From IMG/VR virus record IMGVR_UViG_3300013093_000087, positions 1 through 43,855 of that record: a stretch of DNA of 43,855 nucleotides; one strand, given 5' to 3'. A program made the translations under genes and the position numbers. The notes beneath the pieces are model-generated. The model did no database searches and was not told where the DNA came from. It saw nothing but the letters and a program-made list of their open reading frames with translations. Position 1 is the stretch's first letter. Each line of letters begins with the position of its first letter. This DNA is from a virus. Shown here piece by piece: positions 25,311 to 33,243 of this stretch.

Positions 25311-25674
25311 TTAGCCCTCTATTAACATTACTCAAAACATCGTCAACGACAGAGCCTTGTCTTATTACGGTGTTATAGATACCAAATACTTTACGGTTCA
25401 TGAACTCTCGTTCCTCTTCGTCTTTATAGTTGAAATGAACATTAGCAGTTTTTGTAAATTCATGTAGCAACGCAGTATCTAAATGTTTATCTACAAACGT
25501 TCGGTTTACTCCGTGCTCATACTTTAACTTATCGAATGCAGGAATAACGTCTTTGTACAAATATAAAGTTTTATTAACATCATCTACACTCGCCATTGAT
25601 GGATCTATAGCTAGCATCAGATATAACAGACGCATTATGATCCAATCCTTTTCACTCATATCTTCAATCTTCAT
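25297..25674 (-). CDS. Hypothetical protein (125 aa) upstream of PPK2
   Basis: I prefer ATG 25674, with AGGGAG 6 nt upstream, over a GTG at 25689. The product begins MKIEDMSEKDWIIMRLLYLM and is mainly helical, with acidic stretches (KDEEEREFMNRKVFGIYNTV). It is coupled to PPK2 by a 14-nt overlap. I recognise no domain. Coupling makes a shared role with PPK2 possible but not shown. Confidence 0.65.
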   Translation of the reverse strand: MKIEDMSEKDWIIMRLLYLMLAIDPSMASVDDVNKTLYLYKDVIPAFDKLKYEHGVNRTFVDKHLDTALLHEFTKTANVHFNYKDEEEREFMNRKVFGIYNTVIRQGSVVDDVLSNVNRGLSEHD

Positions 25675-26251
25675 GTACGCTCCCTTCACCCCAAGTCTCG
25701 TTCATAATCTCAGCGTAGTTAAACTTTTCACCTACACAATCTTTAATGTAAACAGTTTCTACACTAACATCTTTGAGTGTGTCGTTGTAAAGATAAACAA
25801 ACTTGGGTATTTGAACTAACCCTCTAGCAAACTGCATGCCTAAAGGTGTGACTCGCCATAGTCCGCTAGATCTTTTCTCTGAATCTTCACGAACTAACTT
25901 TTCATTACCTTCATCGTCTATCTCTACCTTGACTGACATATCTAAGTTCATAGGTTGAATTAAATGCCACCACTTCAATGTAGCAAATGTATAAGTTGCT
26001 ACCACAGACTTAGGTGCTACTCTTGGCATATCAATCCAGTTCTCACCATGATTACTTGCCATCCATAGTAATGACTTCACCATAGATTCTGATACTTTGT
26101 AACGATATACCTTACCCCATCTGTCGCAACAAGGGCAATGCCCTCCCTTGTCACGTATCGTCAAGTCCCAGTTGTTTCTTGCTTGCTCAAGCGTTGTTTG
26201 TGCAGGGGGTGGTCTAAACCGTAATGCTTTGATTTGATCAAGCGTTATCAT
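25664..26251 (-). CDS. Zinc-finger phage protein (195 aa)
   Basis: GHCPCCDRWGKVYRYKVSES (37-56) gives two or three cysteines that may bind zinc with other residues. SGLWRVTPLGMQFARGLVQI, then PKFVYLYND (about 128-156), resembles a winged-helix end seen in a phage family of unknown role. It starts in a TAATG overlap with the HTH gene upstream. A DNA-binding role is plausible, but no regulator family is clear. Confidence 0.65.
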   Translation of the reverse strand: MITLDQIKALRFRPPPAQTTLEQARNNWDLTIRDKGGHCPCCDRWGKVYRYKVSESMVKSLLWMASNHGENWIDMPRVAPKSVVATYTFATLKWWHLIQPMNLDMSVKVEIDDEGNEKLVREDSEKRSSGLWRVTPLGMQFARGLVQIPKFVYLYNDTLKDVSVETVYIKDCVGEKFNYAEIMNETWGEGSVHED

Positions 26252-26604
26252 TATCTTTTTCCTTCCAAGTATTTAATTACCGCCTTAGCGTCAAGCAATG
26301 CTGATCTAGAAAATTCAAGTTCATCTTGCAAGGCATCATGCTTACCCCGCCAATCTAAGCACCATTGATGATACTTAGCGATTTCGGCTTCAAGTCCTTT
26401 GATGATCTTGTTAACGTCTTGCTTCACAGTGGTAGTCGGCTGACTACCTGCTTTCTTAACGTGTTTAGTTTTAACATAGTTACGTAGGGCATATGTACGT
26501 TGTACAGTTACACCTAACCTTGCCGCCATATCACTAACGGATATGTTTGGTTCTACTTTTAAAAGTTCAATCGATTTTGCTACTAGTGTTTGTTTCTTGC
26601 TCAT
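26251..26604 (-). CDS. HTH plus coiled-coil protein (117 aa)
   Basis: Residues 8-36 (AKSIELLKVEPNISVSDMAA, then GVTVQRTYALRN) form a winged-helix/HTH domain of the kind that reads 'PxxSxxxxAxxLGVxxxxxY'. A linker GSQPTTT follows at about 53-59 and is encoded by a copy of the dispersed stem-loop (26431-26448). Residues 65-115 are a predicted coiled coil. ACAGGAGAAT precedes the ATG. It could bind DNA as a dimer and is a candidate regulator of the early region. Confidence 0.65.
   Translation of the reverse strand: MSKKQTLVAKSIELLKVEPNISVSDMAARLGVTVQRTYALRNYVKTKHVKKAGSQPTTTVKQDVNKIIKGLEAEIAKYHQWCLDWRGKHDALQDELEFSRSALLDAKAVIKYLEGKR
26431..26448. repeat. Stem-loop repeat copy, GGCT loop
   Basis: GGTAGTC-GGCT-GACTACC has a perfect 7-bp stem. 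It lies inside the HTH/coiled-coil gene and encodes SQPTT in the linker between the two domains. Confidence 0.9.
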
Positions 26605-26899
26605 TTAATTCTCCTGTTGTTAATAAAGATGGAAGATACTTAACGTCATCTTCCCTTACTACTAAAGCCACACCACCGCAGTCAATAATCTTTTTAAGAT
26701 TAAGTTCTTGCAATGTAGTTAGCTTTCCTTTTCCAGCTTTAGTTTCAATGCCGAAAAATAGACCTTTATGGCAGACTAAAAAATCAGGTGCACCTTGCTT
26801 ACCGTAACCGCCTGTAACTGGCATCACGTAATAAGCACCAAGCCCATCAAGGACTTGGCGCACTTGTTTTTTAACTTTCCCCTCGGGGGTCAGTGCCAT
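26567..26899 (-). CDS. VRR-NUC domain nuclease
   Basis: I place the start at ATG 26899, with AAGGAGAG upstream; the open frame extends 5' but has no signal. The 110-residue protein shows the PD-(D/E)XK pattern of VRR-NUC proteins: GAPDFLVCHKGLFFGIETKA (38-57) gives D...ExK, after an N-terminal helix (VKKQVRQVLDGLGAYYVMPV). VRR-NUC nucleases act on branched DNA, and phage copies probably resolve replication or recombination structures. The 3' end overlaps the HTH gene by 38 nt. Confidence 0.85.
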   Translation of the reverse strand: MALTPEGKVKKQVRQVLDGLGAYYVMPVTGGYGKQGAPDFLVCHKGLFFGIETKAGKGKLTTLQELNLKKIIDCGGVALVVREDDVKYLPSLLTTGELNEQETNTSSKID

Positions 26900-27293
26900 C
26901 GTTCTCTCCTTTGAAAACCCAATAAATACTACTGTTAATACGACGACCAACGTTCTTGATTTCTTCGTTCTGCTTTGTGTGATCAAGTAACATTAAGACT
27001 GCAAGTTTATCTTGCACCCATTTTGGTAATTCGTCAACACTATCATAAGACATTTTTAACTCAGGTGCAAAGTTTTCTAATAAATCATAACAATCTGTTT
27101 GCACACTACTATCGGTATTAACCTTGATTCGATAGATAGGTTCTTCCTTTATCATTTCAAGGATTTGCATAAGTTCTTCTTCGGGTGCTGATAACATCTT
27201 TTTTCCGTGTTCGTCCACAGCATTAGCGTGAAAGCCCAAGTCATAAAAGATGTGTATATACATCGACTTCTCTCGTTTAGCGGCATCGTACAT
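26871..27293 (-). CDS. Hypothetical acidic protein (140 aa)
   Basis: MYDAAKREKSMYIHIFYDLG starts the protein; a second ATG at residue 11 is possible, but GAGG lies 5 nt before the first. It is acidic in the middle and ends in a polar tail that overlaps the VRR-NUC gene. A compact alpha/beta fold is likely; no family is recognised. Confidence 0.65.
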   Translation of the reverse strand: MYDAAKREKSMYIHIFYDLGFHANAVDEHGKKMLSAPEEELMQILEMIKEEPIYRIKVNTDSSVQTDCYDLLENFAPELKMSYDSVDELPKWVQDKLAVLMLLDHTKQNEEIKNVGRRINSSIYWVFKGENDGTDPRGES

Positions 27294-27294
27294 A

Positions 27295-28275
27295 TTAACC
27301 TCGTTCTATATAGTAAGTAACTTCATCAATCTTCTGACCAACTTTGTCTACATATTGCCCATCGCTTAAGATACTAAGGACAGATATGCTACCTACGATG
27401 TCTTCAGGGAGACTTGACATAGGGTAGGTAGTCGGCTGACTACTCATCTCAGGTCTTTGCGAATTTCTACGCACGTCATCTACCTCTTGTACATCAACAT
27501 ACATATCCTCTCCGACCTTACGGCAACGCACAAATAACATCTGTACCTTACGTACTTCCTCGGCTCTTGCTTCGGCAACGGCTTCCTCTACTTGCTCTGC
27601 CGCTTTTTTAAATGCCTCGGTCTTAAACTGTATACCCAAAGACTTAAGATGTAAAAGTTCTGCCAGTACTTCTTGGTTACTGTTAGTAACTATTCTTGAT
27701 ACATCACGCATCTTGTTCTGTGCTTTGTCATACACAGTAGACACAGATCTATGTACGCTATCATAAAATGCCGTTGCTAGTTCCTTATGGGTATATGGCA
27801 CAAGATATTTACACGCATTTTTTACGGCTTTGTTAGCATCTGCTGACATAATCATATGGTATTGATCTCGGTGCGTATCATACTTATCATTCATGATCTT
27901 GCGACTGTATACACCATAGCTAGGTACTGCCTTGTTACTATCTTTCTTGACTGCATAGTTACGGAAACCCACCCAACCTAAGTCAAATGGAAACTCATCC
28001 ATCACTACACAGAACTCATCAACGATGAAACATCTCCCCTGTACACCTGTCGCAACGACGTGTTGTACTGACGTTACCTCGGCAGGGATTAGCTTAGCAC
28101 TTGGCATACTTTGTTGTAGTGTAGTTAAGAACCCGACCATCTCTTGTGGCACAGGACAATCGCTGTACCAATGAAGCCAGTTACACTCTTTGCTCGTCTG
28201 CTTAGCCCGAGCGACCCTCTCTCGATAGTTATCGTTTGCCAATATTCGCTTAATGTCTACTAGTTTTGCAGTCAT
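27295..28275 (-). CDS. Large unknown protein downstream of the MoxR/vWA module (326 aa)
   Basis: AAGGAGAAT precedes the ATG. The N-terminal 180 residues look alpha/beta (MTAKLVDIKRILANDNYRER; GRCFIVDEFCVVMDEFPFDL). A long helical region at about 190-245 (EEAVAEARAEEVRKVQMLFV) suggests a coiled coil. SSQPTTY near residue 283 is encoded by a stem-loop repeat at 27427-27444. I recognise no family. The uniform direction and tight spacing with the 300-residue protein upstream place it in the same transcription unit. Confidence 0.7.
   Translation of the reverse strand: MTAKLVDIKRILANDNYRERVARAKQTSKECNWLHWYSDCPVPQEMVGFLTTLQQSMPSAKLIPAEVTSVQHVVATGVQGRCFIVDEFCVVMDEFPFDLGWVGFRNYAVKKDSNKAVPSYGVYSRKIMNDKYDTHRDQYHMIMSADANKAVKNACKYLVPYTHKELATAFYDSVHRSVSTVYDKAQNKMRDVSRIVTNSNQEVLAELLHLKSLGIQFKTEAFKKAAEQVEEAVAEARAEEVRKVQMLFVRCRKVGEDMYVDVQEVDDVRRNSQRPEMSSQPTTYPMSSLPEDIVGSISVLSILSDGQYVDKVGQKIDEVTYYIERG
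27427..27444. repeat. Stem-loop repeat copy, GGCT loop
   Basis: GGTAGTC-GGCT-GACTACT has 6 Watson-Crick pairs plus a terminal G-T pair. It lies in the 326-residue gene and encodes SQPTT. Confidence 0.85.
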
Positions 28276-28286
28276 ATTTATTCTCC

Positions 28287-29189
28287 TTAAACCATGTCTA
28301 TTAAATAAAAGTTACCTGTCTTGCGAACCAAATCCCTAAGCATTTTGAATGAATTTGCTTTGGGTTGGAATCGTCCCTGCTCTAATGCATTCATCTCATT
28401 AGCTATACAAACTGCAAATGCCATACGTTTATCGTGTTGTTCATCTTCTAGTAGTCCACGGACTACCTCAGATCCAACTTGTTTAGTCCAATACCAATAA
28501 CTACCACCGCCAGTTAGTGTTTCTGCATATTCATGACGGTTACTATTAAGTGTTTCACCTAGTACAGGAAGAACTATCTGCATCCAATCCCACAGCTCCC
28601 GTACCTTCGGAGCGTAACTCCTGTCAAGATCTTTATCAATCCTTCTCGTTTGCATAGGTAACAGATCACTAACACGCTCGAACCCATCAGGATTTATATC
28701 TTTAAACACTAACGTATTATCTTTAATACTTGTAAATATTTTAGTGTTGTGATCGTAGCTACCTTGTGACTTCGGCAAGTAAAACTCTTTCCAAGTTCCA
28801 TCTTTATTTCTTTGATGAACAAAGTGTTTACCGTTGCTACCCCAATCAAAGCGCATACCTTGTGGTAAGTACCTATCTATAAACTGATAGCGAGATACCG
28901 ATGAACCACCGTTTAGGTTGTTACGTATAGTAATGTAGTCACCATCAGGCTTGCGTTCCCATGTAATCGGACAAACGTTCTGATATGTCCCCTCGGGGTT
29001 ATTACCACCTGCACCCCAGTATGCCCAGTTACCATCCATCAATAGGTACTTGGTATCACTTACTTTGTGTATACGATTCCACCAATACCGACGTTGACCC
29101 AATGGACGAATGTCCTCAGTGCGCTTCCGAATCGGCTTAGTTTCCGCATAATGTTTTGCTACTTGGTCAAACGTATTGAACATTCCCAT
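28287..29189 (-). CDS. Large unknown protein in the MoxR/vWA module (300 aa)
   Basis: I choose ATG 29189 (MGMFNTFDQVAKHYAETKPI), with AGGAGAAG upstream, in a TAATG overlap with the 42-residue membrane protein gene. The protein is rich in Trp, Tyr and Gly, with patterns such as GNWAYWGAGGNNPEGTYQNV and GGGSYWYWTK, suggesting beta structure in the first half. The C-terminal part is helical. I recognise no domain. In comparable phage loci unknown genes often accompany the AAA+/vWA pair, so it may be a substrate or adaptor. Confidence 0.7.
   Translation of the reverse strand: MGMFNTFDQVAKHYAETKPIRKRTEDIRPLGQRRYWWNRIHKVSDTKYLLMDGNWAYWGAGGNNPEGTYQNVCPITWERKPDGDYITIRNNLNGGSSVSRYQFIDRYLPQGMRFDWGSNGKHFVHQRNKDGTWKEFYLPKSQGSYDHNTKIFTSIKDNTLVFKDINPDGFERVSDLLPMQTRRIDKDLDRSYAPKVRELWDWMQIVLPVLGETLNSNRHEYAETLTGGGSYWYWTKQVGSEVVRGLLEDEQHDKRMAFAVCIANEMNALEQGRFQPKANSFKMLRDLVRKTGNFYLIDMV
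28450..28467. repeat. Stem-loop repeat copy, CGTG loop on minus strand
   Basis: On the minus strand GGTAGTC-CGTG-GACTACT has 6 pairs plus a terminal G-T pair. It is in the 300-residue gene and encodes VVRGLL. The stem matches the other copies and the loop differs. Confidence 0.65.
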
Positions 29190-29317
29190 TATTCTTCTCC
29201 TGTTATTAACTTGATTAACATTGTTGCTACATAAATGACAACAGCTACCAATGCAACGGCTACCGCACAAACACTTAAGCCTATTAAGTACCTCGTAAAC
29301 TCGGTAAACATATCCAT
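29189..29317 (-). CDS. Small membrane protein in the MoxR/vWA module (42 aa)
   Basis: MDMFTEFTRYLIGLSVCAVA continues into a hydrophobic stretch to about residue 35 and ends KLITGEE: one membrane helix. It starts directly after the vWA stop, with GAGGAGAAC upstream, and ends in TAATG overlapping the next gene. Its place in the module hints at a membrane anchor, though a small holin-like role cannot be excluded. Confidence 0.6.
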   Translation of the reverse strand: MDMFTEFTRYLIGLSVCAVAVALVAVVIYVATMLIKLITGEE

Positions 29318-30505
29318 TTAGTTCTCCTCAATATGTACAGTCACACCAACATCTGCGTTGGCACTCTTATTACCTTGAATACACCACAACACAGGCACAG
29401 TCCACCGACCCCATGACCCACCCAAATAGCCATCTGTTAACACAACAACACACTCGGGCTTGATGCCATGCTCGTTCATATACATCGGCACACACTCGAC
29501 GTTAGTACCACCGCCCCCTGCAGGCTTGGTAGACTTCACCAAATCATCAAGTTCATCTTGCATATAAACTTCTTCCTTACATACGTCCGTGTCCCAATAC
29601 AACATACGAACCTTGCTCGGCTTAACCTGATCACAGATACCTTTGACCTCTGTTAAGAACTTCATCAGTTCATGCTGACCAATCGAACCCGACGTATCTA
29701 TGGCTATGACAATCTCACCGATTGATTCACTAATGCTTGACGGCATTAACATATCCATACCCACATATCTACGGTTAGGTTTGCGCCATGTAGAGTAGTC
29801 TTTACCTGCACAAGTTGTTGTCACAAAGTCACGTAGTAACTCTTTCCAATCTTTCTTGGTTTGCAATAACTCACTAATATCACGTAACCCACCAGTACCC
29901 ATCTTGCCTGCCATGATTGCGCCTTGCCTTACAGCTTCATCAATATCTTTGGCTAACTCCTCAGCTTCTTCGGCAGATAACGCTTGAGCACCCTCCCAGT
30001 CATGGTCATCGAAACCAGTGCCCTCACCCAAACCTTGACCTTTACCTTTTCCATTACTAGGTGGTAGTAAGTCAAAGACTTGTTTAGAGTCCATGCCTGC
30101 ATACTTGAGATCCATCAGCCCACCATCGGGCATTCGTATCCACCCACTCCTACATGCATCGGTATCTGTTAACTTGTGATTGATTACATAGTCACATGCT
30201 TGGTTGGCCCGTTCATGATCTAAGTCATGCAGATACTTCCATGTAGTCAAGTGTCGATACATCTTGTGATAACACTCATGCAACATTAAGAATCTAAACT
30301 CAGCGTCATTCAAAGAGTCAACAAACTCCCGACCATACTTCTCGTCACGTCCGTTGGTACATGCAGTTGGTAGTCCGTCGACTACTTCTTTGTTGCCAAT
30401 CATGAGCACCCCTGCAAGGGCGACGAACTCTTCCCGACCTACGATGTCAGTCGTAGCCTTCATAAGTCGTTGCTCTGCAGTTAATGGTTTACCTATTGCT
30501 AACAT
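29318..30505 (-). CDS. vWA-domain protein with metallopeptidase-like N-terminus
   Basis: The C-terminal domain has the MIDAS motif DTSGSIG (270-276) followed by TDGY, typical of vWA domains that pair with MoxR AAA+ proteins (DUF2201 / vWA-like type). The N-terminal part has LHECYH (75-80), an HExxH zinc-peptidase-like signature. An acidic linker lies at about 165-195. It is directly downstream of the MoxR ATPase gene. Such pairs act as metal-dependent chaperone or remodelling machines; the phage target is unknown. Binding site AAGGAGAAA. Confidence 0.85.
   Translation of the reverse strand: MLAIGKPLTAEQRLMKATTDIVGREEFVALAGVLMIGNKEVVDGLPTACTNGRDEKYGREFVDSLNDAEFRFLMLHECYHKMYRHLTTWKYLHDLDHERANQACDYVINHKLTDTDACRSGWIRMPDGGLMDLKYAGMDSKQVFDLLPPSNGKGKGQGLGEGTGFDDHDWEGAQALSAEEAEELAKDIDEAVRQGAIMAGKMGTGGLRDISELLQTKKDWKELLRDFVTTTCAGKDYSTWRKPNRRYVGMDMLMPSSISESIGEIVIAIDTSGSIGQHELMKFLTEVKGICDQVKPSKVRMLYWDTDVCKEEVYMQDELDDLVKSTKPAGGGGTNVECVPMYMNEHGIKPECVVVLTDGYLGGSWGRWTVPVLWCIQGNKSANADVGVTVHIEEN
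30369..30386. repeat. Stem-loop repeat copy, CGTC loop
   Basis: GGTAGTC-CGTC-GACTACT has the constant stem and a different loop. It lies in the vWA gene where the protein reads VVDGLP, a region that looks conserved in the protein family, so coding constraint may explain part of it. Confidence 0.6.
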
Positions 30506-30516
30506 AATGTTTCTCC

Positions 30517-31632
30517 TTATTTTTTATCTGCGCTAAACATGAAGTTGTTGTCCATGCACCATTGAGTAAACTTCTTATTACCCATGACCATAGACTGACG
30601 TTGATACTTCGGATTGCGTACCTGCATAGCGAATAGACCTTGTGCTTCTTTATCTAAACGATTGAGGTATTCCATCCAAGGATCAATGAACTCTTTGTTC
30701 ATAGTCGCAAGCGCACGATACACAACCATGACAATGCCTGATGCGGATTGCGGGATCTTGGCAGTTGACGGACTCGTCTTAATATCTTCCTGTCTTGGCA
30801 GTTGATCGACCAGATCAATATAGGCTTCAAGGTCAGCACCACCACGAGCACCGATAGTACCCATGAGATTAGACTTCAATGCGTTCTTGCTCATCTTGTC
30901 CTTAGCCCATAACCAATGACTTGCTAACTCAAGACTGCGTGGTGTCACGAATGACGGACGTTGTGACTTCGGATGATAGATATAAGGGTTACCACCTATA
31001 TCATCGTCAGGCTTCTCGATCTCTTCATAAGATTGAAAGAGTTGTTCACCATGTTCTTTGACCCACATAATCATGGCAGGATTTATTCCTGCGTTGATAG
31101 CAAAGCCCTCGATCCACTCGGTAGCCGTTGGCTTCTTCATACGTATGACTGTGATGCGATTGCGGTGGTGTGGCATAAGTAAGTCACCGACCCCCTCTGT
31201 TCCTAGGTTAGTGGTGGCAAACACGATAGACCCTTCGGGTAACTTCTTAGTACCAAAGGTACGTTCTAACATTACACGCATCATGCCATTCTTGACTGAT
31301 GGATTCGCCTTACCAAACTCATCAATCATTAAGATGATTGGCTTGTCGTGGTGTAGACCCATCTCTTCGTTAGGTACAAAGCGTACAAAGTCCTCGGTAC
31401 TGTCGTCACGCAAGATCTTGGGCAACATCAAATCGCCTAAGTCCTTGGTAGTGCAGTCAAAATAGCAAGGCACGTGAGTTGGTAACTTCTGTGCCAACAC
31501 CTTAAGGATTGAGGATTTACCTGTACCCATGTGACCTTGAACCAAGGTAGTCAGCCGACTACCAGTAGCGAGGATTGAATCGACGCACTCGTCGAGGGAT
31601 TGTGCGAATAACTGCTCTGCTGATTGTTTCAT
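30517..31632 (-). CDS. MoxR-type AAA+ ATPase
   Basis: The 371-residue protein has Walker A GHMGTGKS (33-40), Walker B ILMIDE (100-105) and sensor 1 ATTN (139-142). Arg residues at HHRNR (155-159) could serve as arginine finger. The layout matches MoxR/AAA_5 ATPases that work with vWA partners, and the vWA gene follows after 11 nt. ACAGGAGAAT is the binding site. GSRLTT at 24-29, just before the P-loop strand, is encoded by a stem-loop repeat (31546-31563). Confidence 0.88.
   Translation of the reverse strand: MKQSAEQLFAQSLDECVDSILATGSRLTTLVQGHMGTGKSSILKVLAQKLPTHVPCYFDCTTKDLGDLMLPKILRDDSTEDFVRFVPNEEMGLHHDKPIILMIDEFGKANPSVKNGMMRVMLERTFGTKKLPEGSIVFATTNLGTEGVGDLLMPHHRNRITVIRMKKPTATEWIEGFAINAGINPAMIMWVKEHGEQLFQSYEEIEKPDDDIGGNPYIYHPKSQRPSFVTPRSLELASHWLWAKDKMSKNALKSNLMGTIGARGGADLEAYIDLVDQLPRQEDIKTSPSTAKIPQSASGIVMVVYRALATMNKEFIDPWMEYLNRLDKEAQGLFAMQVRNPKYQRQSMVMGNKKFTQWCMDNNFMFSADKK
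31546..31563. repeat. Stem-loop repeat copy, inverted orientation
   Basis: GGTAGTC-AGCC-GACTACC has a perfect 7-bp stem; the loop is the reverse complement of GGCT. It lies near the 5' end of the MoxR gene, encoding GSRLTT. Confidence 0.9.
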
Positions 31633-31700
31633 GTAATTCTCCTGTTTAAATTGATCGTACTTATTGCCGATTGTTGATTAACGTACCACTCCATAACTTC

Positions 31701-32609
31701 TTACCACGAAAACTCTTTCATTAAAGCGTCGACCTTGCTCTTAGTATCTAAGCGTAGATCATCGTCCTCACGTAGAGCATCGGGTGTAATACCTCGTAAG
31801 GCATTTTCAATCTTTGCTTTGGCTCGTGACATCTTGACATCACCTGTGACATTAAACTTATCTAGCAAGTCCACCATGTCAGCGACGTTTGATACCAGTG
31901 AGTCACGGAATATCTGCTTCTTATTACCTGACAGCTTAGTGCTCATGCTTGATAATGCTTCGTACGTACGCTCCCATATATCCTTGTATGCGTTGTCGAT
32001 ATTCTCCTGATAGAACTGAGCATAAGACTCCTTAAGTTGTTGTTGGGCTTCATTGCCTACATCGACCCGCCAATCACCTACATCGGGTACTGGCGCATAC
32101 TTAACCGAAAACCTAAACTTACTGAGCACATCTTCCTTGCTCGGATAGTCCTCTAAGTTAAACATTGTGCCTAGCTTGACCCTTGCTCGGTTGATCATGT
32201 TGTCCCAGTCTGCGATGCAGTCGGCTACCAGTCGGTAGAACTCCTGTTCCATCTCGGTAATGTTCTTCTGATAGTCAAAGTACATAGCGGTTGTGAGTAG
32301 GCGCAGTCCACTATCTGACCAAGGCATTGTGGCAAAGTAGTGGTGTGTTCGTGCGTTGCCTGCATGCTTGCCGATAGCTTCAAAACGTGGCTCACTCGCA
32401 AACAATATCTTGTTATAGTTGCCTGCCCTTGTAGTCGTTTGCTTCTGTATGTCGATTTCGGCTGAGACACTCTTGTCGTACTTGCGACCTGTCCATGTAC
32501 TAATGTTTAACTCCACTAGCATTGCGCTACTACTAATGGTTGGTGCTGTGATACTGGTTGGTGCTGAGGTAGTCGGCTGACTACTTGCTACTGAGTTACT
32601 TGTTTCCAT
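31701..32609 (-). CDS. DUF3150-like partner of the MoxR/vWA pair (302 aa)
   Basis: The N-terminal 30 residues are Ser/Thr-rich and include SSQPTTS, encoded by a stem-loop repeat. The body has STWTGRKYDKSVSAEI (37-52), RAGNYNKIL, then MPWSDSGLRLL (about 95-105) and the block FRFSVKYAPVPDVGDWRVDV. This pattern is known to me from phage proteins encoded beside AAA+/vWA genes and often labelled DUF3150-like. The mainly helical C-terminal half could be an adaptor. ACAGGAGAAT and the promoter at 32667-32695 lie upstream, so it may be the first gene of a subunit operon. Confidence 0.7.
   Translation of the reverse strand: METSNSVASSQPTTSAPTSITAPTISSSAMLVELNISTWTGRKYDKSVSAEIDIQKQTTTRAGNYNKILFASEPRFEAIGKHAGNARTHHYFATMPWSDSGLRLLTTAMYFDYQKNITEMEQEFYRLVADCIADWDNMINRARVKLGTMFNLEDYPSKEDVLSKFRFSVKYAPVPDVGDWRVDVGNEAQQQLKESYAQFYQENIDNAYKDIWERTYEALSSMSTKLSGNKKQIFRDSLVSNVADMVDLLDKFNVTGDVKMSRAKAKIENALRGITPDALREDDDLRLDTKSKVDALMKEFSW
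32568..32585. repeat. Stem-loop repeat copy, GGCT loop
   Basis: GGTAGTC-GGCT-GACTACT, 25-42 nt downstream of the start of the DUF3150-like gene, encoding SQPTT in its disordered N-terminus. Confidence 0.88.
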
Positions 32610-32666
32610 TTTAATTCTCCTGTTGAACTACGTTGATGTTTACTACGAATTACCACCTTATACTAC

Positions 32667-32695
32667 AGTATACCACAATATGTTAATGAATGCAA
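32667..32695 (-). promoter_or_regulatory. Sigma70-like promoter for the MoxR/vWA module
   Basis: On the minus strand TTGCAT (32695-32690), a 17-bp spacer and TATACT (32672-32667), about 58 nt upstream of the DUF3150-like start. The -35 matches 4 of 6 and the -10 5 of 6 consensus bases. Confidence 0.7.
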
Positions 32696-32710
32696 GTTTT
32701 CTAGCCATGT

Positions 32711-32863
32711 TTATGTACCTGTTTTAAGCCCACCCATTCGAGTGCGTGGTATCACAATGATGATCTTTTCTTCATCCATTGACTGCAGGGTTACGTCGTG
32801 GTCTGTCCAACACATGACGCAATAGGTTCGTTTGCCTATCCGTTTGATCTGCCCTGTGTTCAC
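32711..32863 (-). CDS. Hypothetical small protein (50 aa)
   Basis: I prefer GTG 32863 (VNTGQIKRIGKRTYCVMCWT) because it forms a GTGA overlap with the preceding stop. ATG 32923 or 32899 would overlap the upstream gene by 64 or 40 nt. CVMC could bind metal. The end is hydrophobic, then basic (IIIVIPRTRMGGL). Confidence 0.5.
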   Translation of the reverse strand: MNTGQIKRIGKRTYCVMCWTDHDVTLQSMDEEKIIIVIPRTRMGGLKTGT

Positions 32864-33243
32864 TTGTATGCCCCGATGATCGTCGAAACCAGTGCCCATA
32901 ACATTAGCAACGGTACACCACAAATGAGCATGCCAATGATCATATCCCTCAAGAACTCATAGGCTAACTGTGCGTCTGACTTGAACTTTGTGATTGAGCA
33001 TGCGTACTCGGCATCCCTAAACGCTTCGGATACTGTGCGGTGTGTCTTACTGCTGTGCACAATAACGGCAGGGTCTATATCACCAAAGTATTGATTTATC
33101 CTACGCTGTGTAACATCTAACGGTGTAGGGTTGCGCCACTTGACCTTATCGGTTTTTGGATCAAACACATATGGGTTCTTTCTTGGTAGTCGGCTGACTA
33201 CCTTCGGGGTTGCCACTACTGGTTGTACTTTAGTTACTTTCAT
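32860..33243 (-). CDS. Hypothetical protein with C-terminal membrane helix (127 aa)
   Basis: The basic N-terminus (MKVTKVQPVVATPKVVSRLP) contains VVSRLP encoded by a stem-loop repeat at 33185-33202. The middle has DVTQRRINQYFGDID. Residues about 100-125 (MIIGMLICGVPLLMLWALVS) form one membrane helix. It overlaps its upstream neighbour by 4 nt. It may be a membrane-anchored early protein; no family is recognised. Confidence 0.65.
   Translation of the reverse strand: MKVTKVQPVVATPKVVSRLPRKNPYVFDPKTDKVKWRNPTPLDVTQRRINQYFGDIDPAVIVHSSKTHRTVSEAFRDAEYACSITKFKSDAQLAYEFLRDMIIGMLICGVPLLMLWALVSTIIGAYK
33185..33202. repeat. Stem-loop repeat copy, GGCT loop
   Basis: GGTAGTC-GGCT-GACTACC with a perfect stem, near the 5' end of the 127-residue gene. 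It is in a different reading frame from the SQPTT copies and encodes VVSRLP. Confidence 0.9.

Noticed and set aside
32221-32240. CTACC-AGTC-GGTAG as another stem-loop copy
   Set aside because: The arms are in the opposite order from the family (CTACC first), and only 5 pairs form in a coding region.
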